Source: Bacteroidaceae bacterium (GTDB lineage: Bacteria > Bacteroidota > Bacteroidia > Bacteroidales > Bacteroidaceae). Taken from it: DNA of 46,309 bases. Position 1 is the stretch's first letter. Each line of letters begins with the position of its first letter. Below are positions 15,460-24,033 of the stretch, one piece after another. A model generated the notes under the pieces. It worked only from the letters and a program-made list of their open reading frames with translations. It was not told the DNA's origin and made no database searches. The stretch lies in assembly GCA_017470525.1 (NCBI GenBank), contig JAFUYM010000040.1, forward strand, positions 1 to 46,309, given 5' to 3'. The translations under genes and the position numbers were made by a program.

Positions 15460-16851
15460 TTATTTACTAATAAATTCTTCCACGTCGTTGATGTGGTAAG
15501 GAATAATCTTGTCGCCAATCATTTGGCATCCATCTTTTGTGATGAGGATGTCATTCTCGATGCGGATGCCTCCAAAATTACGCCAAGGTTCAAGGGCTTC
15601 GTAGTTGATGAACTCCATGTGTTTCTTCTCCGAGCGCCAAAGGTCAATCAAGTGAGGAATGAAGTAAAGACCGGGTTCGTCAGTCATGACAAAACCTTCT
15701 TGCAAACGACGACCACAACGCAAGTTGCAAAGACCAAATTGTGTGGATGGCTGCACTTCGTCGTCGAAGCCCAGATAGTTCTGACCGAGTCCCTCCATGT
15801 CGTGAACATCCATACCCATCATGTGTCCGAGACCGCAAGGTGAGAACATGGCATGTGCACCAGCCTGTACTGCTTCTTCTGTGTCGCCTTTCATGAGTCC
15901 GAGGGCTTTCAAGTGTTCTGTCATGACACGGGCAGAACCCAAATGGATGTCAAGCCATTTCACACCAGGCTTTGAGTTTGCTATCACCCAGTCGTGAGCG
16001 GCTTCAACACCTGCGTAGATTTCACGCTGTTGTTGGGTGAACTTGCCTGATACGGGGGTTACACGGGTGTGGTCAGAGCAATAGTTCTCGCTGGTTTCCG
16101 CACCTGCATCGCACAGCATCAAACGACCTGCTTCCATAGGTGTGTAACTGGGGAAGCCGTGCTGAATCTCACCATGTGTGGAGAGTATGGCTTGGAATGA
16201 AACGCCATCGCCGTAACTCATGGCAATGCCCTCAATCACTCCTGCAATATATTTTTCTGTCACACCAGGGGCACACAGTTTCATGGCTGTTGTATGCATC
16301 TCGTAGCCAATCTCCGACGCTTTTTTCAGTTCTTCTATTTCTTCAGGCTTCTTCACTGAACGCATGGCAACGATTGCCATGATGAGTTTGACAGATGCTT
16401 TTTCCTTGCTTTGCAATGGGTGAATGCCTACGAGGTCTGCCAACTGAATCATCAGGTCGTGACGATATTGAGGCAGGAAATGGATGGTTTGTCCTTTTGA
16501 TTTAGCGGCATCTACCACGGTTTTCAGTTGTGACATGGATGCTGTGTTGGCAACGCCAGTGCTGGCTGCAAGGTCGCTGACCGATGGCACAAAGCCTGTC
16601 CAAATGATGTTGTTGATGTCGATGTCATTGCCGAAAACCCATTCTTTGTCGTTGTCAATGTCAATCACTGCGGCGAGTCCTTCGCGTCTCAATCCAAAAT
16701 AGTAAAGGAAACAACTGTCCTGACGGAAATGGTAGGTATTGCCTGGGTAGTTGTTGGGGGCGTCGTTGTTACCGAACAGGATAATCAATCCTTCACCAAC
16801 ACGTTTCTTCAGTTCCGCGCGACGCTGCACGTAAATTTCTTTTGCAAACAT
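15460..16851 (-). CDS. pepP: Xaa-Pro aminopeptidase (M24B)
   Basis: 463 residues. An N-terminal aminopeptidase P domain (about 1-160) precedes the pita-bread metallopeptidase domain. The metal ligands are visible: Asp in LMLCDAGAET, Asp in YCSDHTRV, His in CGLGHMMGMDVHDMEG, Glu in VMTDEPGLYF, and Glu in GGIRIENDIL. The enzyme removes an N-terminal residue preceding proline and needs two divalent metals, usually Mn. No signal peptide is seen, so it is cytoplasmic. The promoter at 16948-16980 gives a leader of about 90 nt. Confidence 0.94.
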   Translation of the reverse strand: MFAKEIYVQRRAELKKRVGEGLIILFGNNDAPNNYPGNTYHFRQDSCFLYYFGLRREGLAAVIDIDNDKEWVFGNDIDINNIIWTGFVPSVSDLAASTGVANTASMSQLKTVVDAAKSKGQTIHFLPQYRHDLMIQLADLVGIHPLQSKEKASVKLIMAIVAMRSVKKPEEIEELKKASEIGYEMHTTAMKLCAPGVTEKYIAGVIEGIAMSYGDGVSFQAILSTHGEIQHGFPSYTPMEAGRLMLCDAGAETSENYCSDHTRVTPVSGKFTQQQREIYAGVEAAHDWVIANSKPGVKWLDIHLGSARVMTEHLKALGLMKGDTEEAVQAGAHAMFSPCGLGHMMGMDVHDMEGLGQNYLGFDDEVQPSTQFGLCNLRCGRRLQEGFVMTDEPGLYFIPHLIDLWRSEKKHMEFINYEALEPWRNFGGIRIENDILITKDGCQMIGDKIIPYHINDVEEFISK

Positions 16852-16947
16852 ATAGGTAATATTTTAGGTTAATATTTTTTCGAAGGAGTTAGTCGGATGA
16901 TAAAACAAAAAGGAGTTTCATCTAAACGGTTCTTCCCGAAAATTATT

Positions 16948-16980
16948 GCAAAAATACATATTCTCTGCCAAACCCGCAAA
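16948..16980 (-). promoter_or_regulatory. Promoter of the Xaa-Pro aminopeptidase gene
   Basis: TTTG (16977-16980), 20 nt, then TATTTTTGC (16948-16956), a good fit to the Bacteroidetes consensus. Confidence 0.7.
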
Positions 16981-17054
16981 TTTTCAATCCCTTTTTGTGG
17001 GATGAAGAAAGAAAAGCGCATCGGGAAGGGCTAATTTCTATGATTTTTCAAGTG

Positions 17055-17681
17055 CTACTTTACCCCCAACTCCGCTTTCTTTGTTTCGTATTTGCTTTTC
17101 AGGCTTCGTGCCAACCGCTTGATTTCTGGAATCTGTTTGCTGGTGTGTTCTACACAAAGGTGAATGTCGTCCAGTCCTTTCAGCATGCCCAAACGACAGT
17201 CTTGGAATCGGTAAAGTTCCTGTTTGGTGCTGATTTTCTCTATTCTGCTAATGAGGTTCTGAAGATTGGCAATCACCCCGCTGGCAGGAATCTCATAGTC
17301 TCGACAGGCTTTGTTGTAGGCTTCTTCTGCTTCTGATTTGTAGTTTTCAAGCACCGTCTTATCGTTGCCTTCAAGATTGGCAATGTCTTTGTTGAACGAC
17401 GCTAATGCCGATGTGTATGCTTTCTTGGCATCAATCAAAGCATCGGGCGAATTGACAGCGGTCAGTTTTTCCGTTACAGTGATGAGGTCATGACAAATGA
17501 TGGCACTCTCTTTCTCAATATGTTCGCTCTCGGCAATGTTATTGTAAACCACTTCTTCTGCGGTTGGCAAGTTTTCGTCTTCGTGGTCGAAGGCATGGGT
17601 GCCATTTCGTTTCGGGGTGTTATCGCATGCCGACAGTAGGAACAAGGAAACGAATGCAAGGCTGGGGAGCGTTTTCTTCAT
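17055..17681 (-). CDS. Lipoprotein of unknown function, helical
   Basis: 208 residues from the ATG at 17681 (MKKTLPSLAF); a start three codons upstream (MFKMKK) is also possible. The signal peptide ends in a lipobox (FLLSAC), so it is a predicted lipoprotein. The mature part is mostly charged helix, with likely coiled coil (ALASFNKDIANLEGNDKTVL, LISRIEKISTKQELYRF). I recognise no family. It lies downstream of rpsA beyond a strong terminator, so it is probably transcribed alone; I see no clear promoter box in the short gap. Confidence 0.7.
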   Translation of the reverse strand: MKKTLPSLAFVSLFLLSACDNTPKRNGTHAFDHEDENLPTAEEVVYNNIAESEHIEKESAIICHDLITVTEKLTAVNSPDALIDAKKAYTSALASFNKDIANLEGNDKTVLENYKSEAEEAYNKACRDYEIPASGVIANLQNLISRIEKISTKQELYRFQDCRLGMLKGLDDIHLCVEHTSKQIPEIKRLARSLKSKYETKKAELGVK

Positions 17682-17715
17682 CTTGAACATGATTTATATA
17701 TGGATGATGTGTAAA

Positions 17716-17758
17716 GTGGAAAAAAGGGACATATCCTTGCGGACATGTCCCTTGGGTA
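17716..17758 (-). terminator. Rho-independent terminator of rpsA
   Basis: The stem pairs AAGGGACAT (17724-17732) with ATGTCCCTT (17745-17753) and continues inward (TCC with GGA) around a TTGC loop. On the minus strand a T-run follows. Confidence 0.9.
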
Positions 17759-17785
17759 TGTTTTTAATCGAAAAGATTCATGCAA

Positions 17786-19738
17786 TTATTCAGCAGATTC
17801 CTTTGTCTCAGTTGCTTCAACTTCAGGCTCTTCCTTAGCAGCCTTTGCCTCTGTTGCCTTTGGGGCTTCTGCTACAGGTTCTTCCACCTTTGGCTCTTCT
17901 GCTTTCACCTCTTCCTTAGCGGCTTTAGCCTTAGTAGCCTTTGGTGCCTTTTCCTCTGTCATCTGAGCCTTCAGAGCAGCCAAAGCATCGATGTCACCGA
18001 GAGATGTAGAAGCGGCTACATTCTTGATAACAGGAGCCTGTTCCTTCTGTGGACGGCTTGCTTTCTTTGCAGCAACCTCAGCCTTCTTGGCTGCCTTTGC
18101 CTCAGCACGGGCAACATCTTCGAAGATGCGAGAGTGAGAAAGAATGATGCGCTTAGCGTCCTTGTTGAACTCAATTACCTTGAAGTCGAGAGTCTCGCCG
18201 AGTTGTGCCTGGCTACCGTCTTCCTTCACGAGGTGCTTAGGAGTTGCGAAGCCTTCAACATTGCCTTCCAATGCGATGACTGCACCCTTGTCGAGCACTT
18301 CTGTAATCTTGCCTTGGTGAACAGAGTCCTGAGCAAAGATTTCTTCGAACTTATCCCAAGGATTGTCTTCAAGTTGCTTGTGACCGAGAGAGAGACGACG
18401 GTTCTCCTTGTCGATGTCGAGCACCTGAACCTCGATTGGCTCACCAATCTTTGTGAACTCAGATGGGTGCTTCACCTTCTTGGTCCAAGAGAGGTCTGAG
18501 ATGTGAATGAGGCCGTCAACACCTTCTTCCACTTCAACGAATACGCCGAAGTTAGTGAAGTTGCGAACCTTTGCTGTGTGCTGGCTGCCAACAGGATATT
18601 TCTCTTCAATCTTCTCCCATGGGTCTTCCTTAAGTTGCTTCACACCGAGAGACATCTTGCGCTCCTCGCGGTCGAGGGTGAGGATGACTGCATCCACCTC
18701 GTCGCCAACCTTCATGAACTCTTGTGCAGAGTGGAGGTGTGCGCTCCAAGACATTTCTGACACGTGGATGAGACCTTCTACACCTGGTGCAATCTCAATG
18801 AATGCGCCGTAGTCAGCCATCACAACCACCTTGCCATGTACCTTGTCACCTACCTTGAGGTTGGGGTCAAGAGCATCCCATGGGTGTGGAGTCAACTGCT
18901 TCAGACCAAGAGCGATACGCTTCTTCTCGTCGTCGAAGTCGATGATAACGACGTTGAGTTTCTGATCGAGTTGAACGATTTCCTTTGGATCGCTTACGCG
19001 GCCCCAAGAGAGGTCTGTGATGTGAATGAGACCGTCAACACCACCGAGGTCAATGAATACACCGTAGTTTGTGATGTTCTTAACGGTACCTTCGAGAATC
19101 TGGCCCTTCTCCAACTTAGAGATGATTTCCTTCTTCTGCTGTTCGAGTTCTGCCTCGATGAGAGCCTTGTGGCTAACAACCACGTTGCGGAACTCCTGAT
19201 TGATTTTCACAATCTTGAACTCCATGGTCTTGCCAACAAATGTATCGTAGTCGCGGATAGGCTTCACGTCAATCTGTGAACCAGGGAGGAATGCCTCAGT
19301 GCCGAACACGTCAACAATCATACCACCCTTTGTGCGGCACTTCACGAATCCATTCACGATTTCGTCGTTTGCAAGTGCTGCGTTCACGCGGTCCCAAGAG
19401 CGAGCCTGACGCGCTTTCTTGTGAGAGAGCACAAGTTGACCCTTCTTGTCTTCCTGATTTTCGATGTAAACCTCAACGGTGTCACCCACCTTGAGGTCTG
19501 GAGCGTAACGGAATTCGCTGCGGGCGATGATACCTTCGCTCTTGTAGCCGATGTTGACAACAACTTCACGGTCGTTGATGTTGGTGATAGTACCGTCAAC
19601 CACCTCGTTGTCGTTCACATTGTTGAGAGTGCCTTCATAGGCTGCTTTCTGAGCGGCTTTGTCTGCTGCGCTCACGCCGTCGTTCTCGAATGCCTCCCAA
19701 TCGAAACCTTCCAGCGGTTTAATGTCTTTAATTGCCAT
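17786..19738 (-). CDS. rpsA: 30S ribosomal protein S1
   Basis: 650 residues carrying six S1 RNA-binding repeats, for example VDGLIHITDLSWGRVSDPKE, VEGLIHVSEMSW and VDGLIHISDLSWTKK, spanning about residues 45-545. A long C-terminal tail is rich in Ala, Lys and Glu (KATKAKAAKEEVKAEEPKVE), a common Bacteroidetes feature and low in complexity. S1 binds mRNA at the 30S platform. In Bacteroidetes, where Shine-Dalgarno use is rare, its role in start-site choice may differ from that in E. coli. The promoter lies at 19867-19898 with a leader near 125 nt, far longer than most in this window, which would allow feedback control. Confidence 0.97.
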   Translation of the reverse strand: MAIKDIKPLEGFDWEAFENDGVSAADKAAQKAAYEGTLNNVNDNEVVDGTITNINDREVVVNIGYKSEGIIARSEFRYAPDLKVGDTVEVYIENQEDKKGQLVLSHKKARQARSWDRVNAALANDEIVNGFVKCRTKGGMIVDVFGTEAFLPGSQIDVKPIRDYDTFVGKTMEFKIVKINQEFRNVVVSHKALIEAELEQQKKEIISKLEKGQILEGTVKNITNYGVFIDLGGVDGLIHITDLSWGRVSDPKEIVQLDQKLNVVIIDFDDEKKRIALGLKQLTPHPWDALDPNLKVGDKVHGKVVVMADYGAFIEIAPGVEGLIHVSEMSWSAHLHSAQEFMKVGDEVDAVILTLDREERKMSLGVKQLKEDPWEKIEEKYPVGSQHTAKVRNFTNFGVFVEVEEGVDGLIHISDLSWTKKVKHPSEFTKIGEPIEVQVLDIDKENRRLSLGHKQLEDNPWDKFEEIFAQDSVHQGKITEVLDKGAVIALEGNVEGFATPKHLVKEDGSQAQLGETLDFKVIEFNKDAKRIILSHSRIFEDVARAEAKAAKKAEVAAKKASRPQKEQAPVIKNVAASTSLGDIDALAALKAQMTEEKAPKATKAKAAKEEVKAEEPKVEEPVAEAPKATEAKAAKEEPEVEATETKESAE

Positions 19739-19866
19739 AAATTTAATAAGTTGTTTGTTTTAATTTAATAAAGTTAGACATTATGTTGATAAAATCTAAT
19801 TTCTGTTTGGCGGGTTGGAATTGACCTTCTTGTGAGGAGCAACACCTATCTGAACCCAAAACGGCT

Positions 19867-19898
19867 GCAAAGTTAGTGGTTTTCTGACAATTGGCAAA
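19867..19898 (-). promoter_or_regulatory. Consensus promoter of rpsA
   Basis: TTTG (19895-19898), 19 nt, TAACTTTGC (19867-19875): essentially the Bacteroidetes consensus, as expected for a highly expressed ribosomal gene. Confidence 0.85.
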
Positions 19899-20010
19899 AT
19901 TTATGGTGCTGATTTTGTCAAAAAAACGATGTTTTCCAAAAAATGTTTGGATTTTTTTCGCTTATGCCGCTTTAGGATGTGCTCTTATCCCCGTTATGTC
20001 TTGTGTTGGT

Positions 20011-21147
20011 TTAGAAATCGGGAAAGTCGTTCTTGGCAGTTTTTACCGCAACACACTCCATTTCAATGAGCCAAGTGGGACGACAAACAGGAGCGAGAGT
20101 GATGACGTATGGGATATGAGGGAACTTCTCTTCAAAGAGTTTCTGTACAATCTGATAATCAGCACCGTCGCGCAGATAGACAACTATCTGCATCACATCA
20201 TCGTATGTCATTCCACCTTCTTCAAGCAACTTCTCTACATTTTCCCACATACGGTAGGTCTGATTCACGATATCGCCTACGTGTATCACCTCACCTTTGT
20301 TGTTGATGGAGGCTGTACCTGAAATGTAAATGTGGTTGCGGTCGCCATACTGCATCAGTGTGCCACGTTCGAAGGTCACGCCATACTCAATGGTTCTGTT
20401 GAGGTGCGACAATGCGTAAAGGTAACGTTGCTGTTGGGGCTGGAATCCAGTCATGGCATAACTACCCAGTTGTACCAGTGCTTTCGGGTCGGCTGGTGTG
20501 CCGCCAATACCTGTGGAAGCGATGTAGTGAGTGTCGGGTGTGAGTCCCTGTTCCATGAAACATTCACGGCGTGACTTGACCAATCCATTATATTGTGTAT
20601 CGACATCGCGCACGAAGAACCAGGTGCGGATGCAGTTCGCTTCGAGGGTGGCGTTGAAGAGTTTGAGGGTGTCGATGTAAGTGAAGAGGGTTTTCCACGT
20701 CTGCATGTAGGAGGTGTCGGCAGTGGTGTTCATAAGTCCCATCGTCCAGATGTGCTGATAGCCATTGTGAGAAACAACGGTGGAGCCGTTCATGTTGCTG
20801 ATGTCGGTGCCTCGTTGCAGATAGAGCCAAACAGCGATTTTGGAACCGTCGAGCGGTGGCTGCTGGATGTAGGAGATGGTACATGGGTCGTTTTCTTTAA
20901 TGAATGGCACCTGATTGGTGGCATCGCTCAAGAAATAACGCTTGAAGACCGTTTTTGCACCTGACAATTCAGGCAGAGCCATGAGGTGGCTTTCGGCTGT
21001 CTGTATGCGTGAGAGTTGCCCAGAGAAAACTTCGCCTCTGGGTGCGATGTGGAGAATAGCATGATACTCGGTCACTTCGCCAGCGGTGAAATGGGTGAGT
21101 TCGATGCGCGCTCCGATTTCTTCTATGTTGATTGCTTGAAATTCCAT
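20011..21147 (-). CDS. Rid-family (YjgF/RidA-like) domain protein
   Basis: 378 residues from the ATG at 21147 (MEFQAINIEE). The C-terminal 130 residues match the Rid fold (MTYDDVMQIVVYLRDGADYQ, FPHIPYVITLAPVCRPTWLI, then EMECVAVK). The longer N-terminal part resembles proteins of the FkbO/Hyg5 chorismatase type, which are Rid-related, so a hydrolase or lyase on a small molecule is possible; I cannot decide from sequence. No signal peptide is seen with this start. The -7 box TACCTTTGC lies at 21155-21163, which excludes the longer frame and leaves a leader of about 5 nt. Confidence 0.75.
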   Translation of the reverse strand: MEFQAINIEEIGARIELTHFTAGEVTEYHAILHIAPRGEVFSGQLSRIQTAESHLMALPELSGAKTVFKRYFLSDATNQVPFIKENDPCTISYIQQPPLDGSKIAVWLYLQRGTDISNMNGSTVVSHNGYQHIWTMGLMNTTADTSYMQTWKTLFTYIDTLKLFNATLEANCIRTWFFVRDVDTQYNGLVKSRRECFMEQGLTPDTHYIASTGIGGTPADPKALVQLGSYAMTGFQPQQQRYLYALSHLNRTIEYGVTFERGTLMQYGDRNHIYISGTASINNKGEVIHVGDIVNQTYRMWENVEKLLEEGGMTYDDVMQIVVYLRDGADYQIVQKLFEEKFPHIPYVITLAPVCRPTWLIEMECVAVKTAKNDFPDF

Positions 21148-21154
21148 AATGAGT

Positions 21155-21163
21155 GCAAAGGTA
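21155..21163 (-). promoter_or_regulatory. -7 box TACCTTTGC for the Rid-family gene
   Basis: Ends 7-8 nt before the ATG at 21147, implying a nearly leaderless mRNA. Confidence 0.65.
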
Positions 21164-21297
21164 AGAATAATTTGCGAGTTGACAAGTTTTTTATGCTTTG
21201 TGCCGATAGAAAAAAGGGAAAAAACAAAAGAAAACAAGAAAAACGGTCTCTTTTTGCCTTTCTGTTTGTTCTACTGGCGATTGTTCGCAGCGTTGAA

Positions 21298-21972
21298 CTA
21301 TGTATTGTATAGAAGGTGCATGACAAGTATGCTGATGTCGGCAATGATGAGGAGAACTGTGTACTTCTTCATTCGGGGAACAAAGAGAAGGCACGTGAGG
21401 ATGAAGCAGAGGATGGGAGGAACCATGTACCAAGGAACTGCATTGACGAGCAGTTCTGTCTGGATGCGGAAATCCGATAGTGGTTGGTCGCCTTGCGAAA
21501 GGGGGTGGTAAAGTTCCCCTTTGGTGAGCAGGGCAACGAGGGTGAGTCGTTCGTCGATGTCGGGGTACTTGTCGGGAGGTAATCGGTAGTTCCCTTCTTC
21601 ATCGAAGAAGTCGGCAAATCGGGCGTAACTGCTGTGGATGCCCAGTTGTTGGCACACATTGGGGTCGGTGATGCGTATCATCGCCACGTCTTTCCAATCT
21701 TCAGGATAGAGTGCCCATGAGAGCATGACTTGTTCGGGAGAAAGCCCTTTCCATGAATTTTTGCCCGTTAGTTGTTGGGTGAACTGCGTGGCAGGTGTAT
21801 TGATGGGGCAGACACGGTTGTGATAGACGACTTGCACCGTGCGCATGGAATCGGCTTGCGACCGTTCCACCACACGGATGCTTGCTGTCAGGTTGCAGGA
21901 GATGCAAATGCTGGCAAAGGCAAGTATCAAGCATCGGCTGCGAAAGGTGTTCTGTCCCATGAGTTGTTTCAT
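21298..21972 (-). CDS. Truncated CcsBA-like cytochrome c biogenesis protein
   Basis: 224 residues. An N-terminal membrane segment (CLILAFASICISCNL), a periplasmic domain, and two C-terminal helices (WYMVPPILCFILTCLLFV and YTVLLIIADISILVMHLLYN) are visible. The periplasmic part (NRVCPINTPATQF, LTGKNSWKGLSPEQVMLSWA, YPEDWKDVAMIRI) resembles the linker between the ResB and CcsA halves of fused System II cytochrome c synthases. Both the ResB barrel region and the heme-handling WWD domain are absent, so it cannot be a complete synthase by itself. Its ATG overlaps the stop of the upstream cytochrome gene by 4 nt, so it is translationally coupled. A remnant, or a specialised helper, are both possible. 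Confidence 0.6.
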   Translation of the reverse strand: MKQLMGQNTFRSRCLILAFASICISCNLTASIRVVERSQADSMRTVQVVYHNRVCPINTPATQFTQQLTGKNSWKGLSPEQVMLSWALYPEDWKDVAMIRITDPNVCQQLGIHSSYARFADFFDEEGNYRLPPDKYPDIDERLTLVALLTKGELYHPLSQGDQPLSDFRIQTELLVNAVPWYMVPPILCFILTCLLFVPRMKKYTVLLIIADISILVMHLLYNT

Positions 21973-22712
21973 TCTTTTGCCCCTCCGTCAATCCATGATT
22001 TGATGATATTGAGGAAGGGGGCGTAGGCATCATCTGCAAACAAGCCCATGTGTGAGTAGCCTACATTATCGTCACCCTCAGTAATCACTTTGTACAAGAA
22101 ACTGTTCTCCGCATCACCAGGGATGACGCGAGTTCTGGTGCTGTCCTTCTGCGCTTTCATCCCGACCAAACTGCTGTAAGCATGTTCTGCCGTAAGGTCG
22201 AGGTTGGCGGTTGCACGTTCCGAGGAGTGGCAACGGGAGCAGTTGGTACCTGTTCCTTGAAAAATGAACTGGTTGATGGCTCCGAACATGCCGACATTCA
22301 GTGTGCCCACGTCAATCTTGATGGTGTCGGCATAACGCTGGTTTTCGGGTATCTCATAAGAGTAAAGGGTGGCAATTCTCTTGCGGAGCGTATTGACCAC
22401 CACAATTTCCACCGTGTGGGCATTAGTTGGCACATTGGACAGTTTCAACACCTGCACCGTATCATTGGCTGAAGATGGCAACACCTTCTGAATCAGTGAA
22501 TAGTTGCTCTCGTCATCGAAACAGGCGGCTGCCACAGAATAGGTGCCGTTCCATGTGTTCAGTGATTTGAAAGTGCCCGTGATTTGTACGTTATAGGAAT
22601 CTTCGGTGTTCACATACACAGGGTCATCCACATGCCCGTCGTCGCAACTCATCAAACTCCACGTTCCTGCTGTGACGAGAAGGACACTCATTATATATAT
22701 ATAGCGTTTCAT
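21969..22712 (-). CDS. Mono-heme c-type cytochrome lipoprotein
   Basis: 247 residues. A lipobox (SLMSC, Cys23) follows a signal peptide. An immunoglobulin-like beta domain fills about residues 35-150. A C-terminal domain carries one heme-c motif CSRCH (158-162), and a possible axial Met lies in SHMGLF. Heme attachment needs periplasmic maturation. The gene is fifth in an operon with porins, an imelysin-family protein and a di-heme protein, and overlaps the CcsBA-like gene. It probably passes electrons to or from the di-heme partner at the membrane surface; the direction is unknown. Confidence 0.8.
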   Translation of the reverse strand: MKRYIYIMSVLLVTAGTWSLMSCDDGHVDDPVYVNTEDSYNVQITGTFKSLNTWNGTYSVAAACFDDESNYSLIQKVLPSSANDTVQVLKLSNVPTNAHTVEIVVVNTLRKRIATLYSYEIPENQRYADTIKIDVGTLNVGMFGAINQFIFQGTGTNCSRCHSSERATANLDLTAEHAYSSLVGMKAQKDSTRTRVIPGDAENSFLYKVITEGDDNVGYSHMGLFADDAYAPFLNIIKSWIDGGAKE

Positions 22713-22748
22713 TGTTTCGTCATTTATTCTCTTTCAGAGACTTCCCCG

Positions 22749-23963
22749 TTAGAAAGTGTACTGAAGCATCACAGTTGCAGAGTGTTTTGCCACACCGAGG
22801 TCGTCATTGTCGCGGTCGAGTTGTGTCTCGTGTCCTGTGCGACCAATGTACTGATACATGGCAGAGAGTTTCAGCCCTGTACCTTTAATGAAATAGTTGA
22901 CACCCACGGCAGGCATATTCAAGACACCGTCTTTACCGCTGCTGTTGCGGTCGAGGAAGTCATATCGGAGTGCCACCTGTGTCTGGGGAGCCACAAAATA
23001 GCCGCCTTGAATGTAGCCACCGAAGTAGTCGAACTTGTCCTGAATTTTCTGACGGTCGGTGAATCCCACGTGCATATAGTAAAACTCTCCACCCAAGTAA
23101 AGTTTCTTGTAGATCCATGTGGCTTCAAGTCCGTAACGTGCGTCGTTGGTGCTTTCGCTTTCACTCTCCACGTTCAGGTTAGCTGATGCAGCCAATTGGA
23201 ACTTGTTTTCATTCAAGAGTTTGGGATTGCCTTGAGTGGCTGGCATCGCACCCATCGGTGCCCATGTGAAACGGGTGGCATAGAGAAGAGAGGGAATGTG
23301 CCAATCGTCGGAGAGCGTCTTGGTGGCAGTGTTCACCGTGGCACCTGTTCCATTGAAGAGACCTGCTTCATAACCCCACCATTTACCAATTTTACCATGA
23401 GCCATCACACCGAGGTCGAAGCCTGTGCCAATCTTGGGAGTCACGGCATTGAGCACATAGGGCATGATGGTGGTGGCGGTGAGAGAAGTAGGAAGGTTGG
23501 GCATCAGTGTCTCGCCCAAAGTGGTGAGGTAGGCATGGCTGAAAGGAGTCTTGAACTTACCCACCTTGATGGCAAAGGCATTGCTTGCCTTCACGTCGAA
23601 CCATGCTTGCTGTAACAAGGCACCACCTGACTGGGAGGCATTGATGGAGAGGTTATAGGTGACAATCTTGTACGCCTTTCCAGTGAAGCCTAATACAGCG
23701 TATGGGAAAGAGAAGCCGGAGTTTGCCACATTGTCCTGATTGTAGGCTTTGTCCAGCCCTTCATCGTCATAGTAGTTGAAGTTGGCTGCTGTTTGAAGCA
23801 TGAGGTAAGGCTTGAAAGAGAAATTGCCATCCTTGCTTTCCACTTGGAACATACGGTCGGAACCGATGGTGACAACGCCATTGTCAGCGTCGAAATGATC
23901 GCTTTGTGCAGATGCGGTGAGCGATGTGAGTGCAGCGAAGGCTGCGATATAGAGTGATTTCAT
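22749..23963 (-). CDS. Outer-membrane porin (porin O/P-like)
   Basis: 404 residues with a signal peptide (MKSLYIAAFAALTSLTASAQ). Alternating beta-strand patterns run to a C-terminal strand ending in aromatic Phe (HSATVMLQYTF), as in outer-membrane barrels. Segments such as FKPYLMLQTAANFNYYDDEG, VGKFKTPFSHAYL and VALRYDFLDRNS fit the phosphate-selective porin O/P family, although the substrate cannot be read from sequence. It is the second porin of the operon, 70 nt downstream of the di-heme gene. Confidence 0.82.
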   Translation of the reverse strand: MKSLYIAAFAALTSLTASAQSDHFDADNGVVTIGSDRMFQVESKDGNFSFKPYLMLQTAANFNYYDDEGLDKAYNQDNVANSGFSFPYAVLGFTGKAYKIVTYNLSINASQSGGALLQQAWFDVKASNAFAIKVGKFKTPFSHAYLTTLGETLMPNLPTSLTATTIMPYVLNAVTPKIGTGFDLGVMAHGKIGKWWGYEAGLFNGTGATVNTATKTLSDDWHIPSLLYATRFTWAPMGAMPATQGNPKLLNENKFQLAASANLNVESESESTNDARYGLEATWIYKKLYLGGEFYYMHVGFTDRQKIQDKFDYFGGYIQGGYFVAPQTQVALRYDFLDRNSSGKDGVLNMPAVGVNYFIKGTGLKLSAMYQYIGRTGHETQLDRDNDDLGVAKHSATVMLQYTF

Positions 23964-24033
23964 TGTTTTGTTGAGTTTTTATGGGGAATTTTAGGAATAA
24001 TGAGGGTTCTGAGAATGAGGGGAAACGATGAGG

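Noticed and set aside
21123-21433. Small frames between the CcsBA-like and Rid genes
   Set aside because: They overlap real genes or the promoter and show no protein-like pattern; I also found no missing CcsA domain in other frames there.
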